Assembly (NCBI GenBank): GCA_002320605.1
Contig: DCKG01000020.1
Span: 10,856 to 74,855 of the forward strand
DNA: 64,000 nt
Direction: 5' to 3'
DNA from: Bacteroidales bacterium UBA1680
GTDB lineage: Bacteria; Bacteroidota; Bacteroidia; Bacteroidales; UBA932
Positions 9,264 to 23,680 of this stretch are shown here, one piece after another. The notes under the pieces were generated by a model that saw only the letters and a list, made by a program, of their open reading frames with translations, was not told the origin of the DNA and made no database searches. Position numbers and translations under genes: made by a program. The number at the start of each line of letters is the position of its first letter. Positions within the stretch are counted from its first letter, which is position 1.

Positions 9264-9763
9264 TAAAATATGTTCCAGAGATGACCTCCGTGGTCATCGA
9301 GGAGATACCCGATAGAGTTACCTTGGCAGTTGACATAAGCAATTGCCAAGGTAATTGCGAGGGGTGCCATTCTCCTTTCCTGCGGATGGATGTCGGTGAA
9401 GAATTGACGAACGAGGTCATTGACTCGCTCGTCGGTGATAATTACGGAGTTAATTGCTTTCTGTTCTTGGGCGAGGGCAATGATCTGAAGGCACTTCTCG
9501 GGCTTGCCGATCACATTCGCTCCATTGGCCTGAAAGTAGCGCTTTATTCCGGTCGCCAAGAAGTTGAGGACGAAATCTACCGCGCATTCGACTATGTCAA
9601 GGTTGGTCCTTACATGGCGAAGTTCGGCCCTCTCAATGAGAGCACTACGAATCAGCATCTCTTTGAGGTCACACACGACGGTGGCTCTTTCCGGAAGACA
9701 GACATCACTTCCCGTTTCTGGCATCGCGGCATAGACCATATCGCCGAGTCCGGGCAGAGTTAG
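9260..9763 (+). CDS. nrdG: anaerobic ribonucleotide reductase activating protein (radical SAM)
   Basis: A 167-residue radical SAM activase that installs the glycyl radical on NrdD. The 4Fe-4S motif reads CQGNCEGC, the CX3CX2C spacing of NrdG, near residues 29-36, and FLGEGNDLKALLGLADHI carries the conserved Gly-Glu stretch. Its ATG overlaps the nrdD stop by 4 bases, the usual nrdDG arrangement. It is convergent with the esterase gene at the end of the utilisation locus, separated by about 100 bases. Confidence 0.94.
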   Translation: MIKYVPEMTSVVIEEIPDRVTLAVDISNCQGNCEGCHSPFLRMDVGEELTNEVIDSLVGDNYGVNCFLFLGEGNDLKALLGLADHIRSIGLKVALYSGRQEVEDEIYRAFDYVKVGPYMAKFGPLNESTTNQHLFEVTHDGGSFRKTDITSRFWHRGIDHIAESGQS

Positions 9764-9866
9764 TCCGCATCAACTGCTACAATTTCGGAGAAATCTGCTA
9801 AACCGGTTCGCATTGGTGTTGCAACTTGCATCGGTCATAATAATTATCAGTCCCTTTTCACGGACA

Positions 9867-11048
9867 TTATTTCTTGAATATTAACTGTACGAATGAAGTG
9901 AGATTCCTTCTCCAGACCATCCATTCGTGTGAACCTGGGCACTGCTCCCATACGACACCATTGTACCCCTTGGCCTTCAAGGTGTCCCTGAAGGCCTGCA
10001 TTCCATCGATTCTTCCGTCCTGCTCGCCGCAGGAAAGGTAGATCACGTCGAACTTGTTGAATTTCTCTGGCTGGGAGAGCATTCCCGGCACAAGAGCTTC
10101 GGCATCGAAAGGCTTGCCGCCGATTGCTGACGCACCGATGAGTCCGGATGAGAATATTCCTACATTTGAAAATTTATTAATATTATTGAAAGCGATGAAG
10201 AAGGACTGACCCCCGCCCATTGAGAGGCCAGCCACTGCACGTCCTTTCCTGCTTGCGATGGTATTGTAGGACTTGTCTATGAACGGCACAATGTCATCCA
10301 CCAGAGAGGTGTAGTTGTTGAAGATTGAATCATATTTACGGATATCCTGTTTTACGGGAATTCCAAGTGTCTGCGCAGCATACTGGTCAGGGTTGCCGTT
10401 AGGCATCACGACGATCATCGGTTCTGCCTTTCCCTCGGCGATGAGATTGTCAAGTATCTGGCATGTCCTTCCGAGGGTGCTCCAGGCATCCTCGTCGCCG
10501 CCGCCACCGTGGAGAAGATAAAGCACAGGGTACTTCACTTTCTTGTTGAGACGGTCGTAGCCATAAGGTGTGTAGACATAGAGCCTGCGGAGCATATCGT
10601 TCTCGTCTGACTGGTACCAGACGTGTTCAAGATTGCCTGGCCTCGAGGATTCCTTGTAGAGATTGGCGTAACTGCCTTCGATGATCACAGCATTGAGATA
10701 GCGCGAACCATCCCTCTGGACGAAGACATTGGCAGGGTCAAGGGTTGACATTCCGTCAGCGATAAAAGTGTAGGTATAGAGTTCCGGTGAAGGGAGGGGT
10801 AGGGTGACGGACCAGATTCCGTCCTTACTCTGCTGCATCTCAGCCTTTGACGGATCGTAGTTGTTCCAGGATGCAGAGACTTGCACTTTGCGTGCTTTTG
10901 GCGCCCTGAGCCTGAATGTGATGCCCTCTGGTGTCACCTCAGGTGATTTCAGGCCAGCATGGAACATAAGCGAGTTTGCCTCCTGTGCAAAGGCAGACAG
11001 GCAGGCCATCAGGCCTGCTGTTATCAGATAAAGTTTTAATCTTCTCAT
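9867..11048 (-). CDS. secreted esterase with N-terminal E-set domain (feruloyl/acetyl esterase-like, CE1-type)
   Basis: A 393-residue protein with signal peptide (LITAGLMACLSAFAQ). Residues about 30-110 form an E-set/CBM48-like module (SPEVTPEGITFRLRAPKA). Residues about 135-393 are an Esterase D fold with nucleophile Ser276 in AGLSMGGGQ and the closing histidine in CPGSHEWMVW. This architecture occurs in Bacteroidota hydroxycinnamoyl and acetyl esterases acting on xylan-type side groups. It is the last gene of the leftward half of the locus, 6 bases after the GH3 stop, and a close relative of the gene at 22.5 kb. The exact acyl group removed is not readable from sequence. Confidence 0.82.
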   Translation of the reverse strand: MRRLKLYLITAGLMACLSAFAQEANSLMFHAGLKSPEVTPEGITFRLRAPKARKVQVSASWNNYDPSKAEMQQSKDGIWSVTLPLPSPELYTYTFIADGMSTLDPANVFVQRDGSRYLNAVIIEGSYANLYKESSRPGNLEHVWYQSDENDMLRRLYVYTPYGYDRLNKKVKYPVLYLLHGGGGDEDAWSTLGRTCQILDNLIAEGKAEPMIVVMPNGNPDQYAAQTLGIPVKQDIRKYDSIFNNYTSLVDDIVPFIDKSYNTIASRKGRAVAGLSMGGGQSFFIAFNNINKFSNVGIFSSGLIGASAIGGKPFDAEALVPGMLSQPEKFNKFDVIYLSCGEQDGRIDGMQAFRDTLKAKGYNGVVWEQCPGSHEWMVWRRNLTSFVQLIFKK

Positions 11049-11054
11049 ACTCGA

Positions 11055-13316
11055 TCAAATTACTATGTTTGCTTTGAGCCTGATGTCGTCTGAAGAACTG
11101 CCGACAAGGATTTCGAGCGAGCCGTGTTCAAGATTCCAGTCATTCATGTTTTCATCCCAGTATCTGATCTCATCCACTGGGACGGCGAGGGTAACTATGC
11201 GAGTCTCGCCTGCCTTAAGGCTTATGCGGCCGAAAGCTTTGAGTTCCTTGTATGGCCATTCGACTGTGGCATCTATGCGGTGTACATAGAGCTGAGCAAC
11301 CTCGTCAGCGTCCATCTTGCCCTTGTTTGTAAGGTTGAATGAGACCGTGACGATGTCCTTGCCTTTCTTGGCCTTGATGTCGGAATATTCAAAATCAACA
11401 TAGGAAAGACCATGGCCAAAGGCGAACATCACAGGAATTTCTTTGGTGTCGTACCATCTGTAACCTACGAGGGAACCTTCCGAGTAGTAAGCTGTTGCAG
11501 GATATCTGACCAGACCCGTGGGGCGCTTCTTCTGTCCCTGGATGTCCTGCCTGTACTGGTTGCCGAAGAGGTCACCCTCCACGTCTGCCTTTTGAGGATA
11601 GTTGTCAAGAGCGTAAGCCGGTGAATCCTCAAGCTTCGCAGGGAATGTGAAAGGAAGCTTTCCTGATGGAGCGATCTCTCCGTACAGGATTTTTGCGAGG
11701 GCGTTGCCGCCTTCAAGACCATTCCACCAACCCTGAACGAGGGCTGAGGCGTACTTGTCAATCTCCGCCAGCTCGCAAGGGCCGCCGGAAATCATGACAC
11801 CGACGATGTTTGAATTGACTTCGGCGATTGCGGCGGCAATTCTCTCTTGGTCTACAGGGAGCTTTATGTCGATGCGGTCAGATCCTTCTGTCTCGATGGA
11901 CTTGTTGGTGCCGAAGAAGTAAAGCACCAGGTCTGCGTCCTTGGCAACAGCGACAGCCTCGGCGAGCAGATCCGGATCTGCAGGCTCATCGATTTCGGCT
12001 GCAATTTCAGGATGCTGTGAGAGATATTCAGGATCCTTCCACATTGCGAACATCCCCAGATAGTCCTTGTAGGCTGGAGCGTAGGTGATTTCGACTCCTG
12101 CAGGAGCATTCTTGCGAAGACCCTCGAGAGGAGTGACCTCGTAGACGGACTTCACGCCTGCTCCCATTCCACCGGACTGTGTGAGTGCCTCGGCATTGCG
12201 GCCGATGACTGCGATTTTCTTAACGTCCTTTTTGACAGGAAGGATGTTGCCGTTGTTCTTGAGGAGCACCACTGACTTGGTGGCAACCTCGTAGGCTGTC
12301 TCACGGCTTTCCTTCTGTGATGCGGTCTCTGTGTTGCACTTGTCAGCAGGGATCGCTTCGACTGCATATCTTACACGTAGGATTTCCCGCACCTTGTCGT
12401 CGACGATGCTCTCTGGAATCTTTCCGGCCTTGACTGAGTCGATGAGAGCCGGTCCAAGATAGGTGTCACCTGTCATTTGGACATCAAGCCCGTGAAGAGC
12501 CGCACCCATCGTAGAGTGTGTCCCGCCCCAGTCTGAGACTGTAAGACCTTTGAAGCCCCACTCTCCGCGGAGAATCTCGTTTAGCAGGTACTCGTTCTCG
12601 GAACAGTAGTTGCCTCCCACTTTGTTGTAGGCTGGCATGATGGCCATAGCGCCGCCTTCCTTGACTGCGGCCTCGAATGCCTTGAGATAAATCTCACGCA
12701 TTGTCCTTTCGTCGCAGATTACGTTGACGCTGCCTCGGTTCATTTCCTGGTTGTTGAGTGCGAAATGCTTCACGCAGGCAGCTATGCCGGCATCCTGCAC
12801 ACCCTTTGTATAGCCGACAGCAAGTTCGGCCGTGAGGACAGGATCCTCGCTGAGATATTCATAAGTGCGTCCTCCGACAGGAAGTCTCTGAATATTGATG
12901 GCCGGCCCCAGAATTATGTCCTTGCCCCTTTTCCTTGCCTCGGTACCTATTCCGACACCGTACTTGTAGGCAAGATCCTTTGACCAGGTCGCCGCGAGGG
13001 CGGAACCGGTCGGAAAATATGTCGCCGAGTCAGTGATCCATCCAGCTGACTGGAATCCGTTGGGTACTCCCTCCTCACGTATTCCGAATGGGCCGTCCGC
13101 ATACTTGATGTCTTGGATTCCGAGGCGGGGAACCCCCTCTGAAGACATGTTCGTCTTAGAGTGGAGCATCTCGACCTTCTCCTCAAGGCTCATCTGTGCG
13201 ATTATTGCATTGATGTCCTCATCGTGTGCCGTGAGTTTGTCCTGCGGTGACACCGCCTTAGGTGTGCAAGCTGCCGCAGCAAGGGCAAACGAGAGAACAA
13301 TGATTGATTTTCTCAT
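11055..13316 (-). CDS. GH3 beta-glycosidase (beta-glucosidase/beta-xylosidase), lipoprotein
   Basis: A 753-residue enzyme with lipobox (ALAAAAC, Cys17). GH3 domain order is complete: a TIM barrel with GPAINIQRLPVGGRTYEY, the KHFALNNQE loop and nucleophile Asp262 in TVSDWGGTHS; then the alpha/beta sandwich (SVVLLKNNGNILPV), and a C-terminal fibronectin-type domain (KELKAFGRISLKAGET). It removes terminal beta-linked glucose or xylose from oligosaccharides; which one is not certain. It sits between the mini-esterase and the full esterase genes, in the susC-susD direction. Confidence 0.92.
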   Translation of the reverse strand: MRKSIIVLSFALAAAACTPKAVSPQDKLTAHDEDINAIIAQMSLEEKVEMLHSKTNMSSEGVPRLGIQDIKYADGPFGIREEGVPNGFQSAGWITDSATYFPTGSALAATWSKDLAYKYGVGIGTEARKRGKDIILGPAINIQRLPVGGRTYEYLSEDPVLTAELAVGYTKGVQDAGIAACVKHFALNNQEMNRGSVNVICDERTMREIYLKAFEAAVKEGGAMAIMPAYNKVGGNYCSENEYLLNEILRGEWGFKGLTVSDWGGTHSTMGAALHGLDVQMTGDTYLGPALIDSVKAGKIPESIVDDKVREILRVRYAVEAIPADKCNTETASQKESRETAYEVATKSVVLLKNNGNILPVKKDVKKIAVIGRNAEALTQSGGMGAGVKSVYEVTPLEGLRKNAPAGVEITYAPAYKDYLGMFAMWKDPEYLSQHPEIAAEIDEPADPDLLAEAVAVAKDADLVLYFFGTNKSIETEGSDRIDIKLPVDQERIAAAIAEVNSNIVGVMISGGPCELAEIDKYASALVQGWWNGLEGGNALAKILYGEIAPSGKLPFTFPAKLEDSPAYALDNYPQKADVEGDLFGNQYRQDIQGQKKRPTGLVRYPATAYYSEGSLVGYRWYDTKEIPVMFAFGHGLSYVDFEYSDIKAKKGKDIVTVSFNLTNKGKMDADEVAQLYVHRIDATVEWPYKELKAFGRISLKAGETRIVTLAVPVDEIRYWDENMNDWNLEHGSLEILVGSSSDDIRLKANIVI

Positions 13317-13325
13317 TTCTGTATT

Positions 13326-13607
13326 TTATTTGAATAGCTGACCGGCGAAAATGATTATGTAGTTGCGCCAGTTCTTCCAAGTGTGTGCGCCATCAGTCCA
13401 GAGCACCTGAACTGGGTAGCTCTTACTGCGGAGGTAGTCTACGTGGTCATAGGAACCCTTTTTGGGGGCATATACCCTGAAAGTGACGGTGTTGTCCTCA
13501 TGTATGTCGGGTAACTTGAGCTCGACGGCCGTTCCCATCAGGTTCTGCTGGGCAAGAGCGGCGATGTAGCAGAATGCGGCAGCGAGTGAAGCGATTATCT
13601 TTTTCAT
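13326..13607 (-). CDS. internally deleted esterase remnant (mini-esterase), secreted
   Basis: A small ORF of about 93 residues from the ATG at 13605-13607 (MKKIIASL); an upstream ATG at 13616 would add three residues. It has a signal peptide (SLAAAFCYIAALAQ), then the first part of an E-set module (HEDNTVTFRVYAPK), and then directly the C-terminal end of an esterase (SYPVQVLWTDGAHTWKNW, ending AGQLFK). The intact paralogue at 22.5 kb has the same two ends ([13 protein letters not shown] and [17 protein letters not shown]) but about 290 residues between them, including the catalytic serine, which is absent here. The reading frame is preserved. It is catalytically dead by sequence; whether it is still made is unknown. 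Confidence 0.8.
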   Translation of the reverse strand: MKKIIASLAAAFCYIAALAQQNLMGTAVELKLPDIHEDNTVTFRVYAPKKGSYDHVDYLRSKSYPVQVLWTDGAHTWKNWRNYIIIFAGQLFK

Positions 13608-13647
13608 TATGAACATTTAATAAAAGCTGTTTTCATGTTCCGTCCTA

Positions 13648-15195
13648 TTACCAGCCAGGGTTTTGCTTGATATTGTCGTTGAGACGGACCTCGTTTGCAG
13701 GGTAAGGGAAGTATTCGTGCTTGCCTTTCTTGTAACCGCACTTGTCGTCCTGGTTCCCACAGTCGAAGTAGGTTATGGACTTGTCGGAGTGGAACATCGG
13801 CTCTTTCTTGCCGACACCCTTGAGCTTTGCCTCTGCATCACCCCAGCGCTGGAGATCCTGATAGAGCTGACCTTCGCGGCAAAGTTCAAATCTCTTCTCG
13901 TCCTTGATGTCCTGTAGTGTGACAGTGCTGAGGGCAGGAATCTGCGCCTTGGCCCTGATGACGTTGACGTATTCGGTAGCTTTTGATGTGTTGCCGGCTG
14001 CGAGGTGAGCCTCTGCTGCGAGAAGATAAACTTCAGCAAGTCTCATCCACACATAGTCTTTTGCAGTACACCACATGGCAGGGGTCTTGTCTTTTGTGTA
14101 CCTGTCTTTCCACATGTACACCCCTTCTCCAAGCTGGACTGCACCGTCGATCAGGCCAAGACCAAGATCGACCATCTCGTCGTAGCTCTTGATCGTCTGT
14201 TGGAGTCTGTAGCTATGGCCATCGTGTTCAAGGAATGCATCGTAAAGATCCTTTGTGGGAGCGACGAAGCCGAACCCCATTTCGATTCCCCATTCAGCGA
14301 TTCCGGAGGCCAGCATACGGTCTGTCCGCCATCCCAGCATGTAGCCTGTGAATGAAGTGACAGGGTTTGACGGGTCGTTAGGGAAGATGCTTTCGAAGAG
14401 GTTCTCGCAGTTGAACTTGTTGTCCATAGTGTTCCTGTCGCCATATTCACCATCGAAGAGCTCGTATTTCTTGCTGTCGATCACTTCGTCAAGAACCTTT
14501 GCCGATTCGGCGTTCTTGCCTTGCCAAAGGAGAGCCTTTCCGTAGATAGCCTGCGCATACTGCTTCGTGACTCTCCAGACATTCTTTTCGTGAGAGTCTG
14601 ACTTCTCAGGAAGGGCTCCGGAGGAAATGGCTTCCTCGCAGTCCTTGTTGACCATCGCCCAAAGTTCGGCAGGATCGCCGTTTGGCTGCTTGTACTCATT
14701 CGGCTGAAGCGGATGGTCGACAAGTGGTGGATTGCCCCAGAGGGTGATGAGCTCGAAATATGTCCAGGCGCGGAATGCCTTCGCCTCGGCGACCGTACGG
14801 GTGGCGACCTGTGATTTGGCAGGGTCAATCCTTGAGATTATTGTGTTGGCTGAGAAAACAAGAGCGTAGAGGTTCTTGAAGTATCCTGTGATGGAGCCGT
14901 CTTCGGCATCGAAGGAGTACTCTGCAAGCTTGTCCAGAGAACTGTTGTCTCCGTGCTGGCCGCCACCGGCCCAGAAATCGCCGTCAAGCAACGGCTTCAA
15001 AACGATGGCTGAACTTTCAAGATTCCTCATTTTGATGTAAAGGTCAGCGGACGCTGTCTCGATCTCCTCATCGGTAGAATAGTATGTGTCGGCACTCTGT
15101 ACACCGTGCTGGTCGATTGTCAGCTTTTGTTCACAGGACATTGTGGCAAATGCGAGAGCCATGGCCAGAACAATCTTTCCAATGTATGTTTTCAT
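13648..15195 (-). CDS. SusD/RagB-like surface glycan-binding lipoprotein
   Basis: A 515-residue lipoprotein (lipobox ATMSC, Cys21). SusD features are the EIETASADLYIKMRNLES opening, AKAFRAWTYFELITLWGNPPLV near residue 140 (TPR-like helices), YVWMRLAEVYLLAAEAHLA near 390, and the family's closing RLNDNIKQNPGW. SusD proteins cap the SusC barrel on the cell surface and hand over oligosaccharides. The gene follows susC after 37 bases on the minus strand. The ligand is inferred only from neighbours. Confidence 0.95.
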   Translation of the reverse strand: MKTYIGKIVLAMALAFATMSCEQKLTIDQHGVQSADTYYSTDEEIETASADLYIKMRNLESSAIVLKPLLDGDFWAGGGQHGDNSSLDKLAEYSFDAEDGSITGYFKNLYALVFSANTIISRIDPAKSQVATRTVAEAKAFRAWTYFELITLWGNPPLVDHPLQPNEYKQPNGDPAELWAMVNKDCEEAISSGALPEKSDSHEKNVWRVTKQYAQAIYGKALLWQGKNAESAKVLDEVIDSKKYELFDGEYGDRNTMDNKFNCENLFESIFPNDPSNPVTSFTGYMLGWRTDRMLASGIAEWGIEMGFGFVAPTKDLYDAFLEHDGHSYRLQQTIKSYDEMVDLGLGLIDGAVQLGEGVYMWKDRYTKDKTPAMWCTAKDYVWMRLAEVYLLAAEAHLAAGNTSKATEYVNVIRAKAQIPALSTVTLQDIKDEKRFELCREGQLYQDLQRWGDAEAKLKGVGKKEPMFHSDKSITYFDCGNQDDKCGYKKGKHEYFPYPANEVRLNDNIKQNPGW

Positions 15196-15232
15196 TGTAT
15201 GAATATGCTTTATTAATGAATATGCTTTAATA

Positions 15233-18200
15233 TTAGAATGTAAGGTTGACTCCGAATACGGCTTTGCGTGAGTTAGGATAAGATCCCATATCTACACCGA
15301 GAGCCTGGCCGATGCCGGCTACTTCCGGATCGAATCCCGGATATTTGGTGAAAACAAACCAGTCATCAAGGGATGCATAGATTCTGAGCTTGCTGATTTT
15401 GAATTTACGGGAGAACTGCTCAGGAATTGTGTAACCGAGCTGAATCTGTTTAATCTTGAAGAAGTCGCCCTTGTAAATGTTGGCGCTTGACTGCATCCAG
15501 TCCGTGTAGCCGCCGGCGTTGGCACGGGGCCTTGTGCCGTTTGTGTTCTCTGGCGTCCAGCGGTCGTCAACGACGAACTTAAGCTTGTTGACAGCGTAGT
15601 CGACACGGTCGAGGGCGCAGAAGATTTTATGTCCTGCGGCACCTGAGCCGAAGATTATGAGGTCAATGTTCTTCCAGTTGGCTGAAAGGGTTATGCCGTA
15701 GTTGACTTTAGGAATGCCGGAACCGATGTCGCACTTGTCCGCTGCTGTCACGACATTGTCACCGGTAGTATCCTCGAAGACAGGCTCGCCGTTCGAAGAG
15801 TCTATTTCCTTGAATTTGTAGCCATAGAAATGCCAGGCAGGATAGCCTTTCTCGAATCTTGTAATGCTGGAGAAGCGGTAGGTGACACCTTCGATGCCAT
15901 TCTCAAGAGCAGGGTGGAGATATGTGACCCTGTTGTGGAGAGTTGACAGATTCCCTCTGACGCTGTAGTTGAATTCACCGATAGAGTCCGACCAGCCGAG
16001 TTCGAATTCAAGCCCCATGTTCTCAATGTTGCCGGCGTTCATGGGCGACTCCTTGACACCGACGATGTTGGATGAAGTGAATCCTGAGACAATGAGGTCT
16101 TTGGTCGCCTTTCTGTACCAGTCTGCTGAGAACGCCAGCCTGTCTTTGAAGAAGCGGGCATCGACACCGAGGTCAACCTGCTCTGAGGTCTCCCACTTGA
16201 GTTTGTCGTTTCCGGTGTATGTAGGAGCGTCAGCGGGCGCGTATCCTCCGTTTGTGCCTGTAGGGTAACTTCCGGTTGAGGCAATCACTGATGCGTACAT
16301 ATAGTTTCCAAGCATTGCAGTGGAACCATTACGACCCCAGCTTGCGCGGAACTTGAGGTAAGGAATGACACTCCTGAGATTGGCCATAAATGGTTCTTCA
16401 GAGATTGTCCAGCCAGCGGAGACTGCCGGGAAGTAGCCCCATCTCGTGTCGATTGGAAGTACTGAACTGTCAGCTGCATCGGCACGGAGGGAAACCTGCG
16501 CGATGTACCGGTTCTTGTAGCTCCAGCTTGCACGTCCATAGTAGGAGTTGTTCCTAGTGTAGATTGACTCGCCGCCGGACAGTGTCTTGGACGCTGTAGA
16601 AGTTATGTAACCGAAATAATAGTAGAGAGGATTGTTGACGAGAACGCCGAGATCCGAATCGGAACCCTTTGTCGTGCCGGACACGAAGTTGTTCATATTC
16701 TGGCTGTAAGAAGTACCGGCCATGAGAGTGAAGTCGTTGTCGCCAAGACTGAACGTGTAGTTCGCGAAGTTCTCCCACTGATAGTACTTGGAGATGTTGT
16801 TCTTTGCGTTAAGTCCTACATAGTTCTGTTTCTCGTAGTCCGTTGCGTAGTAGTCGAGGGTGTAACCGTAGGTGGACTGTGCGCTGTACCTGTATGAGAG
16901 ACGCGAAGTAAAGACCAGACCCTTGACCGGCTTGAAGTTGAGAGCGGCTGTCCCATTGATTCCGAACGTGAGGATCTCACTGAAGGAGTTGTCACGATGG
17001 ATGAGTGGGTTGACGTTCTCGTTCAGGTTGAAGGCTGAGATACCGTAGTAGCCTTCATCGTCACCCATGAGCCTGTGCTTTGTAGGATCATTGAGGATGG
17101 CCTGCATATTGGCGGGAAGATTGTCCGCAGTGTAACGTACTGCTGTGAGGGGGTCGAGCTGGAGAGCCGCGAGGACTGCATTGTTGGACTCGCGGTTGTA
17201 CTCGTCATCACCTTCTGGTATGGAACGGATGGAAGACTCGTGGATCTGGTTGTTGGTCTGGATTTCGAGCCATTGCTTGATCTTGTAGGATGCGTTAATC
17301 ATACCTGTGATACGCTTGTAGGTATCGGCATCACCGACGAACATGCCGTTGTTGTCGAGCCAAGTGAGGCTTGTGTAGAAGGAAGCCTTGTCGTTGCCGC
17401 CTTCGAAACCTATTTTGTGTCTCTGCTGGAGGGAGTTTGTGAACACTGCATCAATCCAGTCAGTGTCGGTCTTGCCGTCCCAGTTGGCTGCATAGAAAGC
17501 ATCGTCGAACTTGCCGAACTCCTTATAATATTGCATATATTCCTGGGCGTTCATCACCGCAGGAATCTTTCCGAGGCTCTGCGATGTGAGCTGATACTCG
17601 TAGCTGATTTTGCCGTCACCCTTACCGCTCTTCGTGGTTATGATGATGACACCGTTACCGGCGCGAGCGCCATAAATTGCTGCTGAGGCGGCATCCTTGA
17701 GAACTTCCATCGACTGGATGTCGTTAGGATCGACATTGTTGATGGTGTTGGTGATACGACCGTCAACGACGTAAAGAGGGTCGGATGTTCCGTTTGAGCT
17801 GATACCGCGGATTCGTACTGCAGGAGTGGCACCTGGCTTTGCGGAATTTGTGTAGAGCTGCACACCGACTGTCTTGCCCTGAAGCACCATTTCAGCTGAA
17901 GTGACAGACCTTGATGTGAGGTCGTTCTCCTTTACTGAAGAGATTGCGCCAGTAAGGTCACTCTTCTTCTGGACACCGTAACCGATAACGACTATCTCGT
18001 CAAGAACTTCCTGTGATTCAACGAGGACGACTTTCATGCCGTCTGTTGCAGGGACTTCCTGGGTTACGTAGTTGAGGGAAGAAAATTCAAGGACTGCTCC
18101 GTCTGGAACAGAGATGGTGAAGTTGCCGTCCATGTCAGTAATGACACCGTTTGTCGTGCCTTTCTGTACAACGCCGGCGCCGATTACGGATAAACCGGAT

Positions 18201-18316
18201 TCATCAACGACAGTACCGCTGATTTTGTTCTGCGCATAGGCGATGCCGGTGGAAAGCAAAAGCAACGGAATAAATGCCATCAGAGCAGCGCTGATTTTCG
18301 TGATTGGATGTTTCAT
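15233..18316 (-). CDS. SusC/RagA TonB-linked outer membrane transporter
   Basis: A 1027-residue TonB-dependent importer. After the signal peptide (LLLLSTGIAYAQ) comes a carboxypeptidase-regulatory-like domain (ISGTVVDESGLSVIGAGVV, residues 32-115), a TonB-box-like stretch (LDEIVVIGYG), the plug (AEMVLQGKTVGVQLY, VRIRGISSNG, IYGARAGNGVIIIT) and the 22-strand barrel ending KAVFGVNLTF. It forms the pedal-bin transporter with the SusD-like protein downstream. The hybrid regulator gene is divergent across a 206-base gap, the usual arrangement for control of a utilisation locus. Confidence 0.96.
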   Translation of the reverse strand: MKHPITKISAALMAFIPLLLLSTGIAYAQNKISGTVVDESGLSVIGAGVVQKGTTNGVITDMDGNFTISVPDGAVLEFSSLNYVTQEVPATDGMKVVLVESQEVLDEIVVIGYGVQKKSDLTGAISSVKENDLTSRSVTSAEMVLQGKTVGVQLYTNSAKPGATPAVRIRGISSNGTSDPLYVVDGRITNTINNVDPNDIQSMEVLKDAASAAIYGARAGNGVIIITTKSGKGDGKISYEYQLTSQSLGKIPAVMNAQEYMQYYKEFGKFDDAFYAANWDGKTDTDWIDAVFTNSLQQRHKIGFEGGNDKASFYTSLTWLDNNGMFVGDADTYKRITGMINASYKIKQWLEIQTNNQIHESSIRSIPEGDDEYNRESNNAVLAALQLDPLTAVRYTADNLPANMQAILNDPTKHRLMGDDEGYYGISAFNLNENVNPLIHRDNSFSEILTFGINGTAALNFKPVKGLVFTSRLSYRYSAQSTYGYTLDYYATDYEKQNYVGLNAKNNISKYYQWENFANYTFSLGDNDFTLMAGTSYSQNMNNFVSGTTKGSDSDLGVLVNNPLYYYFGYITSTASKTLSGGESIYTRNNSYYGRASWSYKNRYIAQVSLRADAADSSVLPIDTRWGYFPAVSAGWTISEEPFMANLRSVIPYLKFRASWGRNGSTAMLGNYMYASVIASTGSYPTGTNGGYAPADAPTYTGNDKLKWETSEQVDLGVDARFFKDRLAFSADWYRKATKDLIVSGFTSSNIVGVKESPMNAGNIENMGLEFELGWSDSIGEFNYSVRGNLSTLHNRVTYLHPALENGIEGVTYRFSSITRFEKGYPAWHFYGYKFKEIDSSNGEPVFEDTTGDNVVTAADKCDIGSGIPKVNYGITLSANWKNIDLIIFGSGAAGHKIFCALDRVDYAVNKLKFVVDDRWTPENTNGTRPRANAGGYTDWMQSSANIYKGDFFKIKQIQLGYTIPEQFSRKFKISKLRIYASLDDWFVFTKYPGFDPEVAGIGQALGVDMGSYPNSRKAVFGVNLTF

Positions 18317-18395
18317 GATGATTATTAAGTGATTAATTATTATTAATTGTGGTTTGTCCCTTTTTAAGGATTTTTGACCTTTTAAACTGACAGTG

Positions 18396-18403
18396 CAAAG
18401 ATA
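18396..18403 (-). promoter_or_regulatory. -7 promoter box for susC
   Basis: Minus-strand reading is TATCTTTG, a full match to TAnnTTTG, 80 bases upstream of the susC start. There is no good TTG at the -33 distance, as expected for a promoter that depends on an activator such as the adjacent AraC-type output domain. Confidence 0.5.
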
Positions 18404-18510
18404 ATTTACCTATTATTCACGAATATATCGAAATCGTTTAAATGATGTCACCAGAATCCAAACATCGGCATGAGAATACAATATGAACCCCTGTCAACCG
18501 ATTATTTGTA

Positions 18511-18518
18511 TAAATTTG
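18511..18518 (+). promoter_or_regulatory. possible -7 box directly before the hybrid regulator gene
   Basis: TAAATTTG matches TAnnTTTG and ends 4 bases before the start codon at 18523. If used, transcription would begin at or within the ATG and the mRNA would be leaderless. No -33 TTG is visible, so this is weak. Confidence 0.3.
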
Positions 18519-18522
18519 TAAT

Positions 18523-23663
<5,141 letters not shown>

Positions 23664-23680
23664 TAGCACAAGAACAGAAT

